DNA of 64,000 nucleotides from Clostridium sp. UBA4548 (lineage in GTDB: Bacteria; Bacillota; Clostridia; Clostridiales; Clostridiaceae): assembly GCF_002387895.1 (NCBI RefSeq), contig NZ_DGLI01000051.1, positions 1-64,000 on the forward strand, read 5' to 3'. A program made the position numbers and the translations under genes. Positions 21,852 through 30,944 of the stretch are shown piece after piece. The notes under the pieces are model-generated. The model did not search any database and was not told the origin of the DNA. It saw nothing but the letters and a program-made list of their open reading frames with translations. The first letter of the stretch is position 1. Each line of letters begins with the position of its first letter.

Positions 21852-22460
21852 ATGTCTAAAAGTACAACTACACATTTATATAACCAAGACTCACAAAATG
21901 TTTTTACAATAGAATGTAAAGATGTAGTATTAAGGGAATTTCAAACAGAGGATTTTCATGCAATATATAATATTACTTTACAGCCTGAAATCATTGAATT
22001 CTTGCCAGATTGGATATGGCCAAAGGAAGGCATAAGAAATTGGGTAAGTGAGTATGTAATTAAAGAAAACCAAAGATGTTTTGAAGTATTTCCTAATTTA
22101 CCAAATTCCAATGAATATATTCTTCGATTAGGAATAGTGTTAAAGGAAACAAATGAGTTTATTGGCTGGATAACTTCTGGGCTAAAAGAGGAACTACCTC
22201 CGCCAAATAGAGAAATAGGATATGCAATATCCAAAGATTACACAGGCAATGGATATGCCACTCAAGCAGCGAAAGGGCTAATAAAATATTTATTTGAGAA
22301 CACAAATATTGATGTGTTAAATGCTACAGCATTAACTTATAATACACCTTCAAACAAGGTATTAGAGAAAAGTGGGTTTAACTTGTTGGGAACCACAAAG
22401 ATTGAGGGACACGATTATTACTATTACAAACTTTGTAAAGATCAGTGGAAATTCGAATAG
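21852..22460 (+). CDS. RimJ/RimL-type GNAT acetyltransferase
   Basis: 202 residues. Typical order: VLREFQTEDFHAIYNIT, then FIGWITSG, REIGYAISKDYTGNGYATQAAKGLIKYLF (acetyl-CoA loop) and NTPSNKVLEKSGFNLLG. Of the three in-frame starts, ATG 21852 fits the AAAGGA at 21834-21839 best. Acetylates a protein N-terminus or a small molecule; the substrate is not predictable. Monocistronic. Confidence 0.85.
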   Translation: MSKSTTTHLYNQDSQNVFTIECKDVVLREFQTEDFHAIYNITLQPEIIEFLPDWIWPKEGIRNWVSEYVIKENQRCFEVFPNLPNSNEYILRLGIVLKETNEFIGWITSGLKEELPPPNREIGYAISKDYTGNGYATQAAKGLIKYLFENTNIDVLNATALTYNTPSNKVLEKSGFNLLGTTKIEGHDYYYYKLCKDQWKFE

Positions 22461-22651
22461 CTTTAAATCTCATACTGGTGTCAAAGTGGTTAGAGATTCC
22501 AAAATAGATAAAAATCGCATAATATATAAAGCAATACCAACAGGGTGATAGATAAAGTATATGGGGGAGCTTGTCGTAATGGGAAAGTTAAATTTATAAA
22601 AAATATAAAAAATATATTTTCAATGGTATATATTGATAATATATTTAAATG

Positions 22652-22683
22652 TTGACATGATAATTGCGTTGTAGAGTTATAAA
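22652..22683 (+). promoter_or_regulatory. Likely promoter of the DUF2785 gene
   Basis: A perfect TTGACA at 22652-22657 and TATAAA at 22678-22683, with a long 20-base spacer (GTTATA at 22676 gives 18). Confidence 0.4.
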
Positions 22684-22719
22684 ATATTCCAAACTAACTC
22701 TTAGAAAGGTAAGCAAATT

Positions 22720-23607
22720 ATGAATGATATAAAAGAAAAATTAATACTTGATTTAAGAAGGATTAGAGAAAATAAGGATCGTATAAATCCAGATGAAAAC
22801 ATACAAGATTATGTTGACTTAATGCTTAAATACATTGGAGATACCAATTTTGAACTTCGTGAAAGATTAATTACCAGCATGTTGTGTAATTGGATCATAG
22901 ATGACTATATCACAGAAGAAGATATTAAAAAAATATTTTACACTGTAATTAGAGAAGAAAACTTGTTATATGGAATTGGAAAAGAGAATGATGATTCTGT
23001 TTATACAAGAAGTATTTCTGTACTACTTGCAGCATGTATTTTGTTTAGACATTTACAAAAGAGTATTTTTAAACAGGATGAATTTGTTCTTATTAAAGAT
23101 AAATTAATAGAGTATTATTCATTGGAGAAAGATTTTCGGGGATATGATCACAAAAATGGATGGATTCATACTGCTGCTCATGGTGCAGATGCACTGGGAG
23201 AATTGGCTTTATGTATAGAAACAGATGAATTAGTTCATAAAGAAATTTTAACAGTAATAAAAAAGGTTATCTTAAATGGGAGATATACATTTACTAGATT
23301 AGAGGATGAACGTATTGCTACAACAATTACTAAAATACTTAGTAGAGGGTTAATACCTTATGAATATTTTAAAAACTGGTTAGAAGGATTATGTGCTTGC
23401 TCACCAAATTTTGAAAATTGGGATAAGGAAATAAGTTCATGTTCCTCTACAAAGAAATTTTCTCCTATACCCTATAGAAAGTATAATAATATTAGAAACC
23501 TTATTCGTTCCCTGTATTTTAGATTAATACATGAGAAAGATAAAACAGAAATAACTGATGCTTTAATAGAAATTGAAAAAAGATTAAATGCCTTTATCGA
23601 AGATTAG
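22720..23607 (+). CDS. DUF2785 family protein
   Basis: 295 residues, helical, cytoplasmic. The diagnostic stretch GYDHKNGWIHTAAHGADALGE is present near residues 143-163 (His and Asp rich). The protein resembles an all-helical HEAT-like fold. No enzymatic role is established that I know of. Start ATG 22720 after AGAAAGG. Preceded by its own promoter and followed by a decayed gene. Confidence 0.85.
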   Translation: MNDIKEKLILDLRRIRENKDRINPDENIQDYVDLMLKYIGDTNFELRERLITSMLCNWIIDDYITEEDIKKIFYTVIREENLLYGIGKENDDSVYTRSISVLLAACILFRHLQKSIFKQDEFVLIKDKLIEYYSLEKDFRGYDHKNGWIHTAAHGADALGELALCIETDELVHKEILTVIKKVILNGRYTFTRLEDERIATTITKILSRGLIPYEYFKNWLEGLCACSPNFENWDKEISSCSSTKKFSPIPYRKYNNIRNLIRSLYFRLIHEKDKTEITDALIEIEKRLNAFIED

Positions 23608-23674
23608 ATTACCCATTGTTAAATCATGAAATGTGATTCTACTAAAGGTAGTCCCATGTCAGAGAGGAAACATA

Positions 23675-23866
23675 ATGATGAATCCCAATGAAGAAGATAT
23701 TAAAAGCATTCTGCAGTGAGCAGATGAAATTATTTTTGAATCTATCAGAGCAATACTTATAAAAATACTTAAGGGGTCAAAAGAAAAAATTATTAGAAAG
23801 AGAACTTCAAAGACAGTTAGATAGTGTATATTTTGAAAGATATATGTTGTCAACTTTTAATAATGT
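23675..23866 (+). pseudogene. Decayed RQC-domain (RQC-minor type) protein gene
   Basis: The frame reads MMNPNEEDIKSILQ, stop, ADEIIFESIRAILIKILKGS, then after a +1 shift in an A-run KKKLLERELQRQLDSVYFERYM. The pattern E-I-x-x-I-L-x-x-A-D-E-I...LIKILKGSK-KK-LLE is that of small RQC-domain DNA-binding proteins in Firmicutes. One stop and one frameshift show decay. An AGAGAGG ribosome site remains. Confidence 0.6.
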
Positions 23867-23904
23867 AAAACCATTAGCATTAATATTAAAGCTAATGGTT
23901 TTAC
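23865..23904. terminator. Bidirectional intrinsic terminator
   Basis: AAAACCATTAGC pairs with GCTAATGGTTTT; A-rich on one side and T-rich on the other, so it can serve both the plus-strand unit and the minus-strand sugar operon ending at 24014. Confidence 0.8.
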
Positions 23905-24013
23905 TATTAATGGTGACATATAAGGATTGTCTGATAAGTTAAAAGATTATTATAGTGATATCATTAAGTTATAAAATAAGTATTTGAAGGAAAAGGAGAG
24001 AATAATTTTCTTC

Positions 24014-25033
24014 TTAATTGCCTTTAGAAACCGAGTTAAGCTTATCTAGTGGCAAGTAATAATCAATGTATTGCCTGAGTACAATGCCAGTTGTTGGGAT
24101 GCCGGGTGTTACCTCTTGGCAAAGCACTTCTGAACGTATTAAGACTTCAGGCTCATTTATTCCAAATAGTAACCTCATGGCTGTAGAACTGCTGAATCTG
24201 GGATTTATTTCGAAAATTACTGGATTGCCATCTTTAAGGCGTAATTGAATATTTATAGCCCCATAGGCTCCCAGTGTACTTGCAACCATGGCACAATAAT
24301 CAGCAATGGGGTGATAATCATCAGAAACTGCAGCAATAGAAACACCCTCAAGCAAATACCGCCTTAAAGCGATTTTGGAAATCACCTCTCCCTTTTGATT
24401 TATGCAAATTCCTACGGTAAACTCCTGATCCTCATCTGTAAGATATTCTTGTATAATTAGGCTTTTCTTACCCTTTATATTTTCAAGGAGCTGCTCCTTA
24501 TCCTTAACTAGAACAACACCTACTGAGCCACGTCCAAAACGGGGCTTCACTATCAAGGGAAACCCAGTACTTTCAATAAAAGAGGAGAGTGTACCAGCAT
24601 CTTCAGGATACCTGATAGTTGCAGGAGTTTGAAAACGGTGGTGTGATAAATGGCACATGGTGAGCCACTTATCGGTACAAAGCTCTATCACTGCAGGAGA
24701 ATTTACAAACACCTTTGCTCCTGTTGATTTTTCAAGAGATTCTCTATTTTTTGAATAAAAGGGAAGCTCCGCTGTAGAGCCGATAAATATGGCTTTAATC
24801 TCATGATCGATACAAAGATTTTTAATAAATATATAATAGCTTTCTTCATCTGCTACCTTTGGAGCGATAAAGCTTTTGTGGGCAAAGAATAAACCTAGAG
24901 AATATGGGTTAGAGTCAATTGCTATTGTTTCAACAGGAAGCACAGATTCTTTCAGTGACCTAATAATACCATGCCCGTATACGGAACCTGCACCTGTAAC
25001 CAATACACTGAGAGTACCATTAATTTCATTCAT
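24014..25033 (-). CDS. ATP-grasp carboxylate-amine ligase
   Basis: 339 residues from the ATG at 25033, which overlaps the aminotransferase stop by 8 bases (translational coupling). The N-terminal domain starts SVLVTGAGSVYGHGIIRSL, a Rossmann-like pre-ATP-grasp fold. The ATP-grasp core includes TPATIRYP, FPLIVKPRFGRGSVGVVLV and IIQEYLTDEDQEFTV, and the metal-binding end is INIQLRLKDGNPVIFEINPRFSSST. It resembles PylC and carbamoyl-phosphate synthase-like ligases, joining a carboxylate to an amine. In this operon it probably amidates an amino sugar or its precursor (inference). Last gene of the operon. Confidence 0.85.
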   Translation of the reverse strand: MNEINGTLSVLVTGAGSVYGHGIIRSLKESVLPVETIAIDSNPYSLGLFFAHKSFIAPKVADEESYYIFIKNLCIDHEIKAIFIGSTAELPFYSKNRESLEKSTGAKVFVNSPAVIELCTDKWLTMCHLSHHRFQTPATIRYPEDAGTLSSFIESTGFPLIVKPRFGRGSVGVVLVKDKEQLLENIKGKKSLIIQEYLTDEDQEFTVGICINQKGEVISKIALRRYLLEGVSIAAVSDDYHPIADYCAMVASTLGAYGAINIQLRLKDGNPVIFEINPRFSSSTAMRLLFGINEPEVLIRSEVLCQEVTPGIPTTGIVLRQYIDYYLPLDKLNSVSKGN

Positions 25034-26108
25034 ATTTTTGCAAACTGCTGACAATGTAATCAACCTCCTGTTCTGTTAATCCTGGGTGAACAGGTATCGA
25101 AACTACCATTTCTGCAGCTATTCGGGCATTTGTGAAAGAACCAAGGATTTCTCCCTGCTGATACAGAGGCTGGTCGGGGATAGCTGTGGGATAATGGATA
25201 CCATAGCCAATACCCTGTGTTTCCAGGAATTCTATGAAGCTTCTGCGATTGTTGACCCCAAGGGTATATTGGTGATATACATGGTCAAAACCCGGTAAGC
25301 ATACAGGCTTAATAAAAGCGGGGTTAGTTATCTCCCTTGAATATCTCTCTGCAATAGCTTTGCGTCTTTCATTGAAGTAAGGCAGCTTTCGTAGCTGTTC
25401 TATGCCGATTGCTGCATGGATATTGGTCATCCTGTAATTGTAGCCAAGTACATCATGCCTATATTTGGCTATCTGTCCATGGTTTATGAAACTCCTGGCC
25501 TTATGAGCCAGATCTTTGTCACAGGTTACAACCATGCCACCTTCTCCACAGGTCATGTTTTTTGTAGGATAAAAGCTAAAAACCCCACAGTGGCCAAAGG
25601 TTCCTACTTTCTTGCCATTGATGGATGCACCGTGAGCTTGTGCACAATCCTCTATCACAGGCACCTTGTATTCATTGGCTATTGCCATTATCTCAGCCAT
25701 AGGCGCAGGATAGCCGTAAAGATGAACTATTAGGATTGCTTTTGCATCAGGATGTTTTTTTATGGTATCTTCCAGCGCTTCAGGCGAAATGTTGTAATCC
25801 TGCAGATTAATGTCACAAAACACAGGAATAGCTTGCGCATAAAGTATGGCATTTGAAGTTGCAATAAATGAGAAAGGTGTGGTTATAACTTTGTCCCCTG
25901 GTTTAATATCTAAAGACAGCAGTGCCACATGAAGGGCTGTGGTGCCTGAAGAGGTGGCGACGCAATGCTCGCTGCCCTGGAATAGGGCAAAGTCTCGTTC
26001 AAACCTTTCTACATATTCTCCATGGGCTAGCTTTCCACTTGAAAGAACTTCACTCACAAGTGTTTTTTCCTCTATACCAAGTAAAGGTTTAGCTAAAGCG
26101 ATCATCAT
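25026..26108 (-). CDS. DegT/DnrJ/EryC1/StrS aminotransferase
   Basis: 360 residues, PLP-dependent. Family landmarks: SGKLAHGEYVERFERDFA, SSGTTALHVALLSL, IEDCAQAHGASINGKKVG, and the Schiff-base lysine in FSFYPTKNMTCGEGG, then NYRMTNIHAAIGIEQL. Such enzymes transaminate keto-sugar nucleotides to amino sugars. The ATG at 26108 (or 26105) follows GAGGAG inside the end of lpxC, with which it overlaps by about 20 bases. Confidence 0.93.
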   Translation of the reverse strand: MMIALAKPLLGIEEKTLVSEVLSSGKLAHGEYVERFERDFALFQGSEHCVATSSGTTALHVALLSLDIKPGDKVITTPFSFIATSNAILYAQAIPVFCDINLQDYNISPEALEDTIKKHPDAKAILIVHLYGYPAPMAEIMAIANEYKVPVIEDCAQAHGASINGKKVGTFGHCGVFSFYPTKNMTCGEGGMVVTCDKDLAHKARSFINHGQIAKYRHDVLGYNYRMTNIHAAIGIEQLRKLPYFNERRKAIAERYSREITNPAFIKPVCLPGFDHVYHQYTLGVNNRRSFIEFLETQGIGYGIHYPTAIPDQPLYQQGEILGSFTNARIAAEMVVSIPVHPGLTEQEVDYIVSSLQKYE

Positions 26109-26949
26109 TACACTCCTCATAAATTTTTTTGCATAGTTCTAGATTTAACCGGTGACCGGATCTGAAACCTATCACATGTCCCTGTAACCTTTTCCCAAGT
26201 AGACTAAGATCTCCGATAAGGTCAAGGACTTTATGCCGAGCAGGTTCATTGGGACATTGCCAGGACATGTACTCAGCCCCAGATTTCACTACCAATACAT
26301 TTGAGCTGACTTTCCCAGTTAGGTTTACAACCTCTTCAACCTCTGACTCAATTATATAAGAACGAGCATCTGACAGCTCTTTAGCAAAGGTTTCAGGAGT
26401 TATGTCCATTTCAGCTACTTGAGAAAACTCAGGCACATTGGGATAGTCAAGGACATAGGTTAGTTTAAATCCATGGTAGGGAAGAGCTATAAGAAACTTT
26501 TCATATTCCATATCCCCTAAACTTTCACGCTTATATACAATAATGGGCTTAAGTATTTTTATGGTTTCCTTCTGGGCATTTTGCTTTACTATCCCAGCTC
26601 CTGTCAGGGCTCTTTTGAACTCTTTACTACTGTAGTCCTCTGTTACGGGCAGGCTGGCCTGTTCCAGCTCAATAAATACGTTGTCTAGTCCTAATCCTGA
26701 TATGGCTGCCAAGGCATGCTCTGTGTGTTCAATGCGAACATCTCCATCAACAAGAGAAGTCCATCTGTAATCAACCTTTGCTTTTTCAAATGAGCATTTT
26801 ACTTTAGGGCAACCAGGCAGGTCATTACGGATAAATATTATACCAGTACTTGGCGGGGCTGGATAAAAAGTTACCTTTGCATCAGTTTCCCCAGCAATGC
26901 TGGTACCCATTACAGAAACTCTTTGTTTAATAGTTTTCTGATTATCCAT
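26089..26949 (-). CDS. lpxC: LpxC-family UDP-3-O-acyl-GlcNAc deacetylase homologue
   Basis: 286 residues from the ATG at 26949. LpxC is the zinc deacetylase that commits UDP-acyl-GlcNAc to lipid A in Gram-negatives. All catalytic residues align: E77-H78 in RIEHTEHALAAISGLGLDN, H239-K240 and D243 in ARHKVLDLIGDL, and H266 in SGHRLN, almost exactly at the E. coli numbering (78/79, 238/239, 242, 265). The PIMDGS segment is altered (LPVTEDYSS). No other lipid A gene lies in the window. Within this operon it likely deacetylates an N-acetyl sugar of another glycan (inference). Confidence 0.88.
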   Translation of the reverse strand: MDNQKTIKQRVSVMGTSIAGETDAKVTFYPAPPSTGIIFIRNDLPGCPKVKCSFEKAKVDYRWTSLVDGDVRIEHTEHALAAISGLGLDNVFIELEQASLPVTEDYSSKEFKRALTGAGIVKQNAQKETIKILKPIIVYKRESLGDMEYEKFLIALPYHGFKLTYVLDYPNVPEFSQVAEMDITPETFAKELSDARSYIIESEVEEVVNLTGKVSSNVLVVKSGAEYMSWQCPNEPARHKVLDLIGDLSLLGKRLQGHVIGFRSGHRLNLELCKKIYEECNDDRFS

Positions 26950-26956
26950 TTCAATT

Positions 26957-27931
26957 TCAATTCCTTTCAACTAAATTGCAAAAATCAAGAATTTGTCTGG
27001 CCCGTTCCTTATAAGTATGTTTTAAATAAACCTCCCGCTGACCATTGCGCGCTATCTCTTGCCGTGCTGCGGTATTTTTAAGAAAATAATTTACCAGGTT
27101 AACTGTATCTTCTGGGGAAGAGGCACAGGATAGGTGAACATTATTTGTAAACAGCTTGGTGACAGATTGTGTTGGTACCGTAAGCAAAAAACCGCCGGAA
27201 CCCAGCACTTCAAAAGTCCGAGAGGTTAACATGTCATGGTCATTTTGTAAACCTAATATAATTCTAGCTGAATTATATACTTTATTTGTTTCCTCATAAG
27301 GTAGTTCACCTTTAATCATATGAGTTGGGATCTTAAAACCCATTAACTCCTCATTAAAATGGTCCCAGCGCTTACCCCAAATAGCAATGTTATAGCCCTT
27401 TTCCACCAAAGGCTTAAGTAATATCTGAACGCTATTCTTACGATATGACTTCCACTCTCTTCCTCCATTGCCTATTAAAACTACATCATAATCATATTTA
27501 CTGCTTGGACGTTCATTCTTATTGAACTGAGGATTGCAGCCAAAATCCAGATGCTCGGCAGGAAGCCCAAGCTCCCTGTATTTATTTACACTACCAGGAT
27601 GTATGGTCATAACTGCATTAGGTTTATAGGTTTCAATACACCTGAAGGAACACTTTTCCGTCCATCTTGGATCTTCAGTTGCCCAATAGACATGTTTTAC
27701 CTTATATTTAGAAGCTCTTTTCGTAAGCTCGTCTATATGCTCACGGCTATACCTGCGATAAGCCCATCCCATTGTTATCATAATATCAGGCCTAAAGTGG
27801 TCAACTGCCTCTTCTATAGATCTTCTACTTAAATCCCTCAGGATAAAAACAGGGCAGTTCAGGTCTCTAAAGCCCTGGGGCAGCCCAAGAGTATATTTAG
27901 AACTATGGGCAAAAAACAGTATTCTTTTCAT
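26957..27931 (-). CDS. CgeB-like glycosyltransferase
   Basis: 324 residues from ATG 27931 (GAGGTG upstream), 2 bases after the WbqC stop. It starts MKRILFFAHSSKYTLGLPQGF and ends with the glycosyltransferase-family donor site region RTFEVLGSGGFLLTV followed by EDTVNLVNYFLKN. The domain order (N-terminal DUF3880-like Rossmann half, then Glyco_trans_1_2) is that of the spore maturation protein CgeB and related GT-B enzymes. It probably transfers a sugar onto a spore or cell-surface glycan. Confidence 0.85.
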   Translation of the reverse strand: MKRILFFAHSSKYTLGLPQGFRDLNCPVFILRDLSRRSIEEAVDHFRPDIMITMGWAYRRYSREHIDELTKRASKYKVKHVYWATEDPRWTEKCSFRCIETYKPNAVMTIHPGSVNKYRELGLPAEHLDFGCNPQFNKNERPSSKYDYDVVLIGNGGREWKSYRKNSVQILLKPLVEKGYNIAIWGKRWDHFNEELMGFKIPTHMIKGELPYEETNKVYNSARIILGLQNDHDMLTSRTFEVLGSGGFLLTVPTQSVTKLFTNNVHLSCASSPEDTVNLVNYFLKNTAARQEIARNGQREVYLKHTYKERARQILDFCNLVERN

Positions 27932-27933
27932 AA

Positions 27934-28623
27934 TTACACCTCTTTCAATAAAAGCTTGCGTGTGCCCTTTGGCCCACAATTAAATAACATATCAACTATA
28001 GACAAATTGGGTATAAAATTGCCCCAAAGTTGCGGATATGCTATAGGTTCATAATCCAAATACTCTAATTTAATACCTTGTTTTTCAAAAATCTCTGGCT
28101 TAATATATGCCTTTCCTCCAATACCGGACAGGTAACTGTCAGCAGAAAAGTGTCGGCAAATTGCAGCTATTAGTTCATTTTTTCGAAGCTCAGAAAATTG
28201 AGGTAAATCTGATGTAAACACAAGCTTTGTTTTAAGTTCAAGCAGTTCATGTACCAGCTTGATAAAACCTATGTTAGTATCTATAAGATATCCGGTATCT
28301 TGCAATACCTGCTCCATTATGGGGAAAACTTCTTTGAAATAAGGTGCCTTTGCATAGTTTACTTGGAGTGCCATAAGATGATTGCTTTTAAAGCCTGGTA
28401 TCACAGTAACTTCATTAAACCGCTGCAAGCCCATGCCTTTGCGTTTCACCGGTACAGTTAGCAGCTGAGTCCCTTGGGAAGTTTTGATAAGATTCCTATT
28501 ATCTAGTGAACTGCCTGTTTGAAACTGAGCAGTATCTAAAATAAAAAAAATATCACACTGCGCCATCTTAACAAAATACCCAGGCCAGGGAATATAATTC
28601 GGTTGATGACCTGCTAATTTCAT
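27934..28623 (-). CDS. WbqC-family protein
   Basis: 229 residues from ATG 28623, after AAAGGAG. The opening KLAGHQPNYIPWPGYFVKM is the WbqC signature (HQP.YIPW.GYF). Later features include RNLIKTSQGTQLLTVPV and YLSGIGGKAYI. WbqC proteins sit in O-antigen and other surface-polysaccharide clusters and may transfer acyl or aminoacyl groups to amino sugars; the activity is not established for this one. Upstream in-frame codons come from a family A repeat and are not part of the gene. Confidence 0.85.
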   Translation of the reverse strand: MKLAGHQPNYIPWPGYFVKMAQCDIFFILDTAQFQTGSSLDNRNLIKTSQGTQLLTVPVKRKGMGLQRFNEVTVIPGFKSNHLMALQVNYAKAPYFKEVFPIMEQVLQDTGYLIDTNIGFIKLVHELLELKTKLVFTSDLPQFSELRKNELIAAICRHFSADSYLSGIGGKAYIKPEIFEKQGIKLEYLDYEPIAYPQLWGNFIPNLSIVDMLFNCGPKGTRKLLLKEV

Positions 28624-28639
28624 TGCCTTACTCCTTTCA

Positions 28640-28818
28640 ATAATGAACAAGTTCATTTTGTTAAGATTCATTTTAATGAAGCACTTTGGAAGCAGATTTT
28701 TACCGAACAAACGAAGTTTGTTACATCAAAGCAACTTATATCCGCTGAGCAAACTGCAAGTCTGCTAAGCAGACACCTTAGAAGATGGCAGACTTGAAGC
28801 TTCCAAAATGTTGTTAAG
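28640..28818 (+). repeat. Dispersed repeat family A, copy 4, inside the sugar operon
   Basis: AATAATGAACAAGTTCATTT...CACTTTGGAAGCAGATTTT... ...GACTTGAAGCTTCCAAAATG TTGTTAA. About 175 bp, longer than the others because of extra inner sequence (ACGAAGTTTGTTACATCAAA, GTCTGCTAAGCAGAC). It sits between the WbqC and FemAB-like genes. Confidence 0.8.
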
Positions 28819-29805
28819 TTATTTGTTATGGTTTACTTCATACAAATAGCATTCCCTGAGTACACCATGCCCTCCATAGCCTTCTTTGAAACGGAACAGC
28901 CCTGTATTGACTCTACTTCCTTTTTCCTCAGTGGAAATACCCCAATCTAAATATGAAAAACCATTTTTTATTCCCCATTCCATCATATGACCAAAAATAA
29001 GGTTTAAGGGTCTAAGGTGCTGAAAACCATCGTGGTGGGCAATATAAAAACAGTTTATAACTCTGTCGTTCAGTAAAAATGCCAAAACACCCGCTGCAGG
29101 AGTTACTCCTTCATATGCTGCAAAGAGTTTTATCCTGTCTGGATAAAGGGTTTTTAGATGTTTGATTTCATCTAATGTATGTGCGGGCTTTGCATTATGA
29201 TTATGTTTAAGTTTATATTCCAAAATAGGCCAAAAATCATTTATATCGGCATCTTCTACCACTGATAATCCACTTTTCAATGCCTTCTGATAGTTTCGAA
29301 AAGCTGAGTCACTCATTACCCGCTTTACTAAAGATTCCTCACCTTTTTTTAGCTCAAGTACTGTGGCTAGCTCTGTATACTCAAGCCTAAACCCAGAAAA
29401 CCTTAAAGCAAAGTCAAGTTGGCCCGAAAGCTCCTTATGATAAACCTTCGGAACAGGCTTTAGTCGTATATAGTCAAAACCAGCCATGGTGCTGTATTCC
29501 ACAAGGGAACTTACGAGCTCCAAGGATTTTTTAGTACTTAGACTGGACTTTATTATGAGTCCTCCATGGGAAGCGCCAGGATGGGAAATCAGGATTCTTT
29601 TATCCTCTTGTTGTACTACGGCAGCAGGAAGAACAGCAATGATTCTCTTATCCTCCATAAATATTAGGGAATGATCTGAAAATCTGCTTGAAGGATGATA
29701 ACCAAGGAATTTTCTCTCCTGCATAAGAGTGCCGTTAACTGAGGAACCCACAAACTCCTCCCACTCATCCTGAAGTTCTTTTGAATAGTTCTTTACAATT
29801 AACAT
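28819..29805 (-). CDS. FemAB/BioF2-like GNAT acyl- or aminoacyltransferase
   Basis: 328 residues. A double-GNAT architecture with the BioF2/FemAB-like C-terminal domain (RNYQKALKSGLSV, KLFAAYEGVTPAAGVLAFL, INCFYIAHHDGFQHLRPLNL, YLDWGISTEEKGS, LFRFKEGYGG). FemAB-type enzymes add amino acids or acyl groups to cell-wall precursors or polysaccharides. Here, next to WbqC and ATP-grasp, it likely decorates the amino group of a sugar (inference). ATG 29805 with GGTG upstream; separated from WbqC by repeat A copy 4. Confidence 0.8.
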   Translation of the reverse strand: MLIVKNYSKELQDEWEEFVGSSVNGTLMQERKFLGYHPSSRFSDHSLIFMEDKRIIAVLPAAVVQQEDKRILISHPGASHGGLIIKSSLSTKKSLELVSSLVEYSTMAGFDYIRLKPVPKVYHKELSGQLDFALRFSGFRLEYTELATVLELKKGEESLVKRVMSDSAFRNYQKALKSGLSVVEDADINDFWPILEYKLKHNHNAKPAHTLDEIKHLKTLYPDRIKLFAAYEGVTPAAGVLAFLLNDRVINCFYIAHHDGFQHLRPLNLIFGHMMEWGIKNGFSYLDWGISTEEKGSRVNTGLFRFKEGYGGHGVLRECYLYEVNHNK

Positions 29806-29847
29806 AATTTCACCACACTTTCTTGATTATAATTCTTATGGTATTCA

Positions 29848-30810
29848 TCAGTTGATGATGATTTTTTCTCCTCCTTTTTCAAGAGAGTCAAAAATGCAAT
29901 CAATTATTTTTGCCACAAATTCTATATTTTCTCTGCCACTAATAGGTTCCTTGTTTGCTCTAATGCATTCCATAAAATGAAGACACTCCTGTGTCAGAGG
30001 TTCCGAATTGTCTTCCACTGCCAAAAAATGTTCTTGCTCACCCTTATGGAGGATTTGGATTTTTCTATGGGCAGTCTGCGTATCGTCAAATACCAATTTT
30101 GTTTTCGAACCAACCAGTGTCATTTTCCTGGTTTTTTCTCTATGAATAAAGCTAGCAAATATAGACGCTATTTTACCATTGGGGAAACCCATCAGTATGT
30201 TGATAACATTGTTGTAAGGACTCTGAGTATATCTTTCACCATGGGCAATTACCCATATAGGGTCCATCCCGATGAGGTGGCGGGAAAGATAAATATCATG
30301 AATTGCCAGATCATGAAGAACATCTACTTTTGGAGCTTGAGAAATGGAACTGGTTCTGGACATGTTGAAGTAACATAAATCATCAGTAATATCTTTTTCT
30401 TCCAGAAGCTCCTTTATCTTTTTCACAGCAGGATGGTAAATGAGTGTATGGCCCGCCATTAATAGGGTATTTTCAGCAGCAGCCAATTCAATTAGATCAT
30501 CACTATCTTTCCTGTTAATTGTCACGGGCTTTTCTACGAGAACAGCTTTGCCTTTGCTTATTGCTTCCTTGGCCAATATGTAATGACTTTCAGGTGTTGT
30601 GGCTATAATAACCCCTTGTACCTCACTGTCATTGAATATATCTGTTTTATTTTTAGTGAACTTGGTCTGAGGGTAAACAGCAGCTGCCTGATTTAGCTTT
30701 TCATAGTCTAGGTCGCAGGCCCACTTCAATTCACAGTCCTCTATTGCATTTACAGTTTTTAGATAATTTTTTCCCCATCTTCCACAGCCTATCAAAGCAA
30801 GCTTCATCAT
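29848..30810 (-). CDS. Gfo/Idh/MocA-family oxidoreductase
   Basis: 320 residues from ATG 30810 (or 30807) after AGAGGTG. N-terminal Rossmann fold: KLALIGCGRWGKNYLKTV. The EKP motif is in AVLVEKPVTIN; LLMAGHTLIYHPAV and the catalytic-like H in VLHDLAIHDIYL follow. Members oxidise or reduce sugars and sugar nucleotides with NAD(P), for example making the 3-keto sugar that a DegT enzyme aminates. It is the first gene of the minus-strand operon, and its pairing with DegT and LpxC fits amino-sugar synthesis. Confidence 0.9.
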   Translation of the reverse strand: MMKLALIGCGRWGKNYLKTVNAIEDCELKWACDLDYEKLNQAAAVYPQTKFTKNKTDIFNDSEVQGVIIATTPESHYILAKEAISKGKAVLVEKPVTINRKDSDDLIELAAAENTLLMAGHTLIYHPAVKKIKELLEEKDITDDLCYFNMSRTSSISQAPKVDVLHDLAIHDIYLSRHLIGMDPIWVIAHGERYTQSPYNNVINILMGFPNGKIASIFASFIHREKTRKMTLVGSKTKLVFDDTQTAHRKIQILHKGEQEHFLAVEDNSEPLTQECLHFMECIRANKEPISGRENIEFVAKIIDCIFDSLEKGGEKIIIN

Positions 30811-30944
30811 TCCAATCACCTCTCAATTACATACTAATTAAATGCCGGATCACCATGTATTAATATATTCATCACTAATAGAATTTGTTACTTACATTGA
30901 GGATCCTCACCTGGTAAAACCAAAAAAATAAAAGGGGCTAGTAA

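Noticed and set aside
24066..30378. Several plus-strand open frames (for example 25416-25733 and 29977-30378) over the sugar operon
   Set aside because: They mirror well-supported minus-strand genes, lack ribosome sites and have no recognisable domains.
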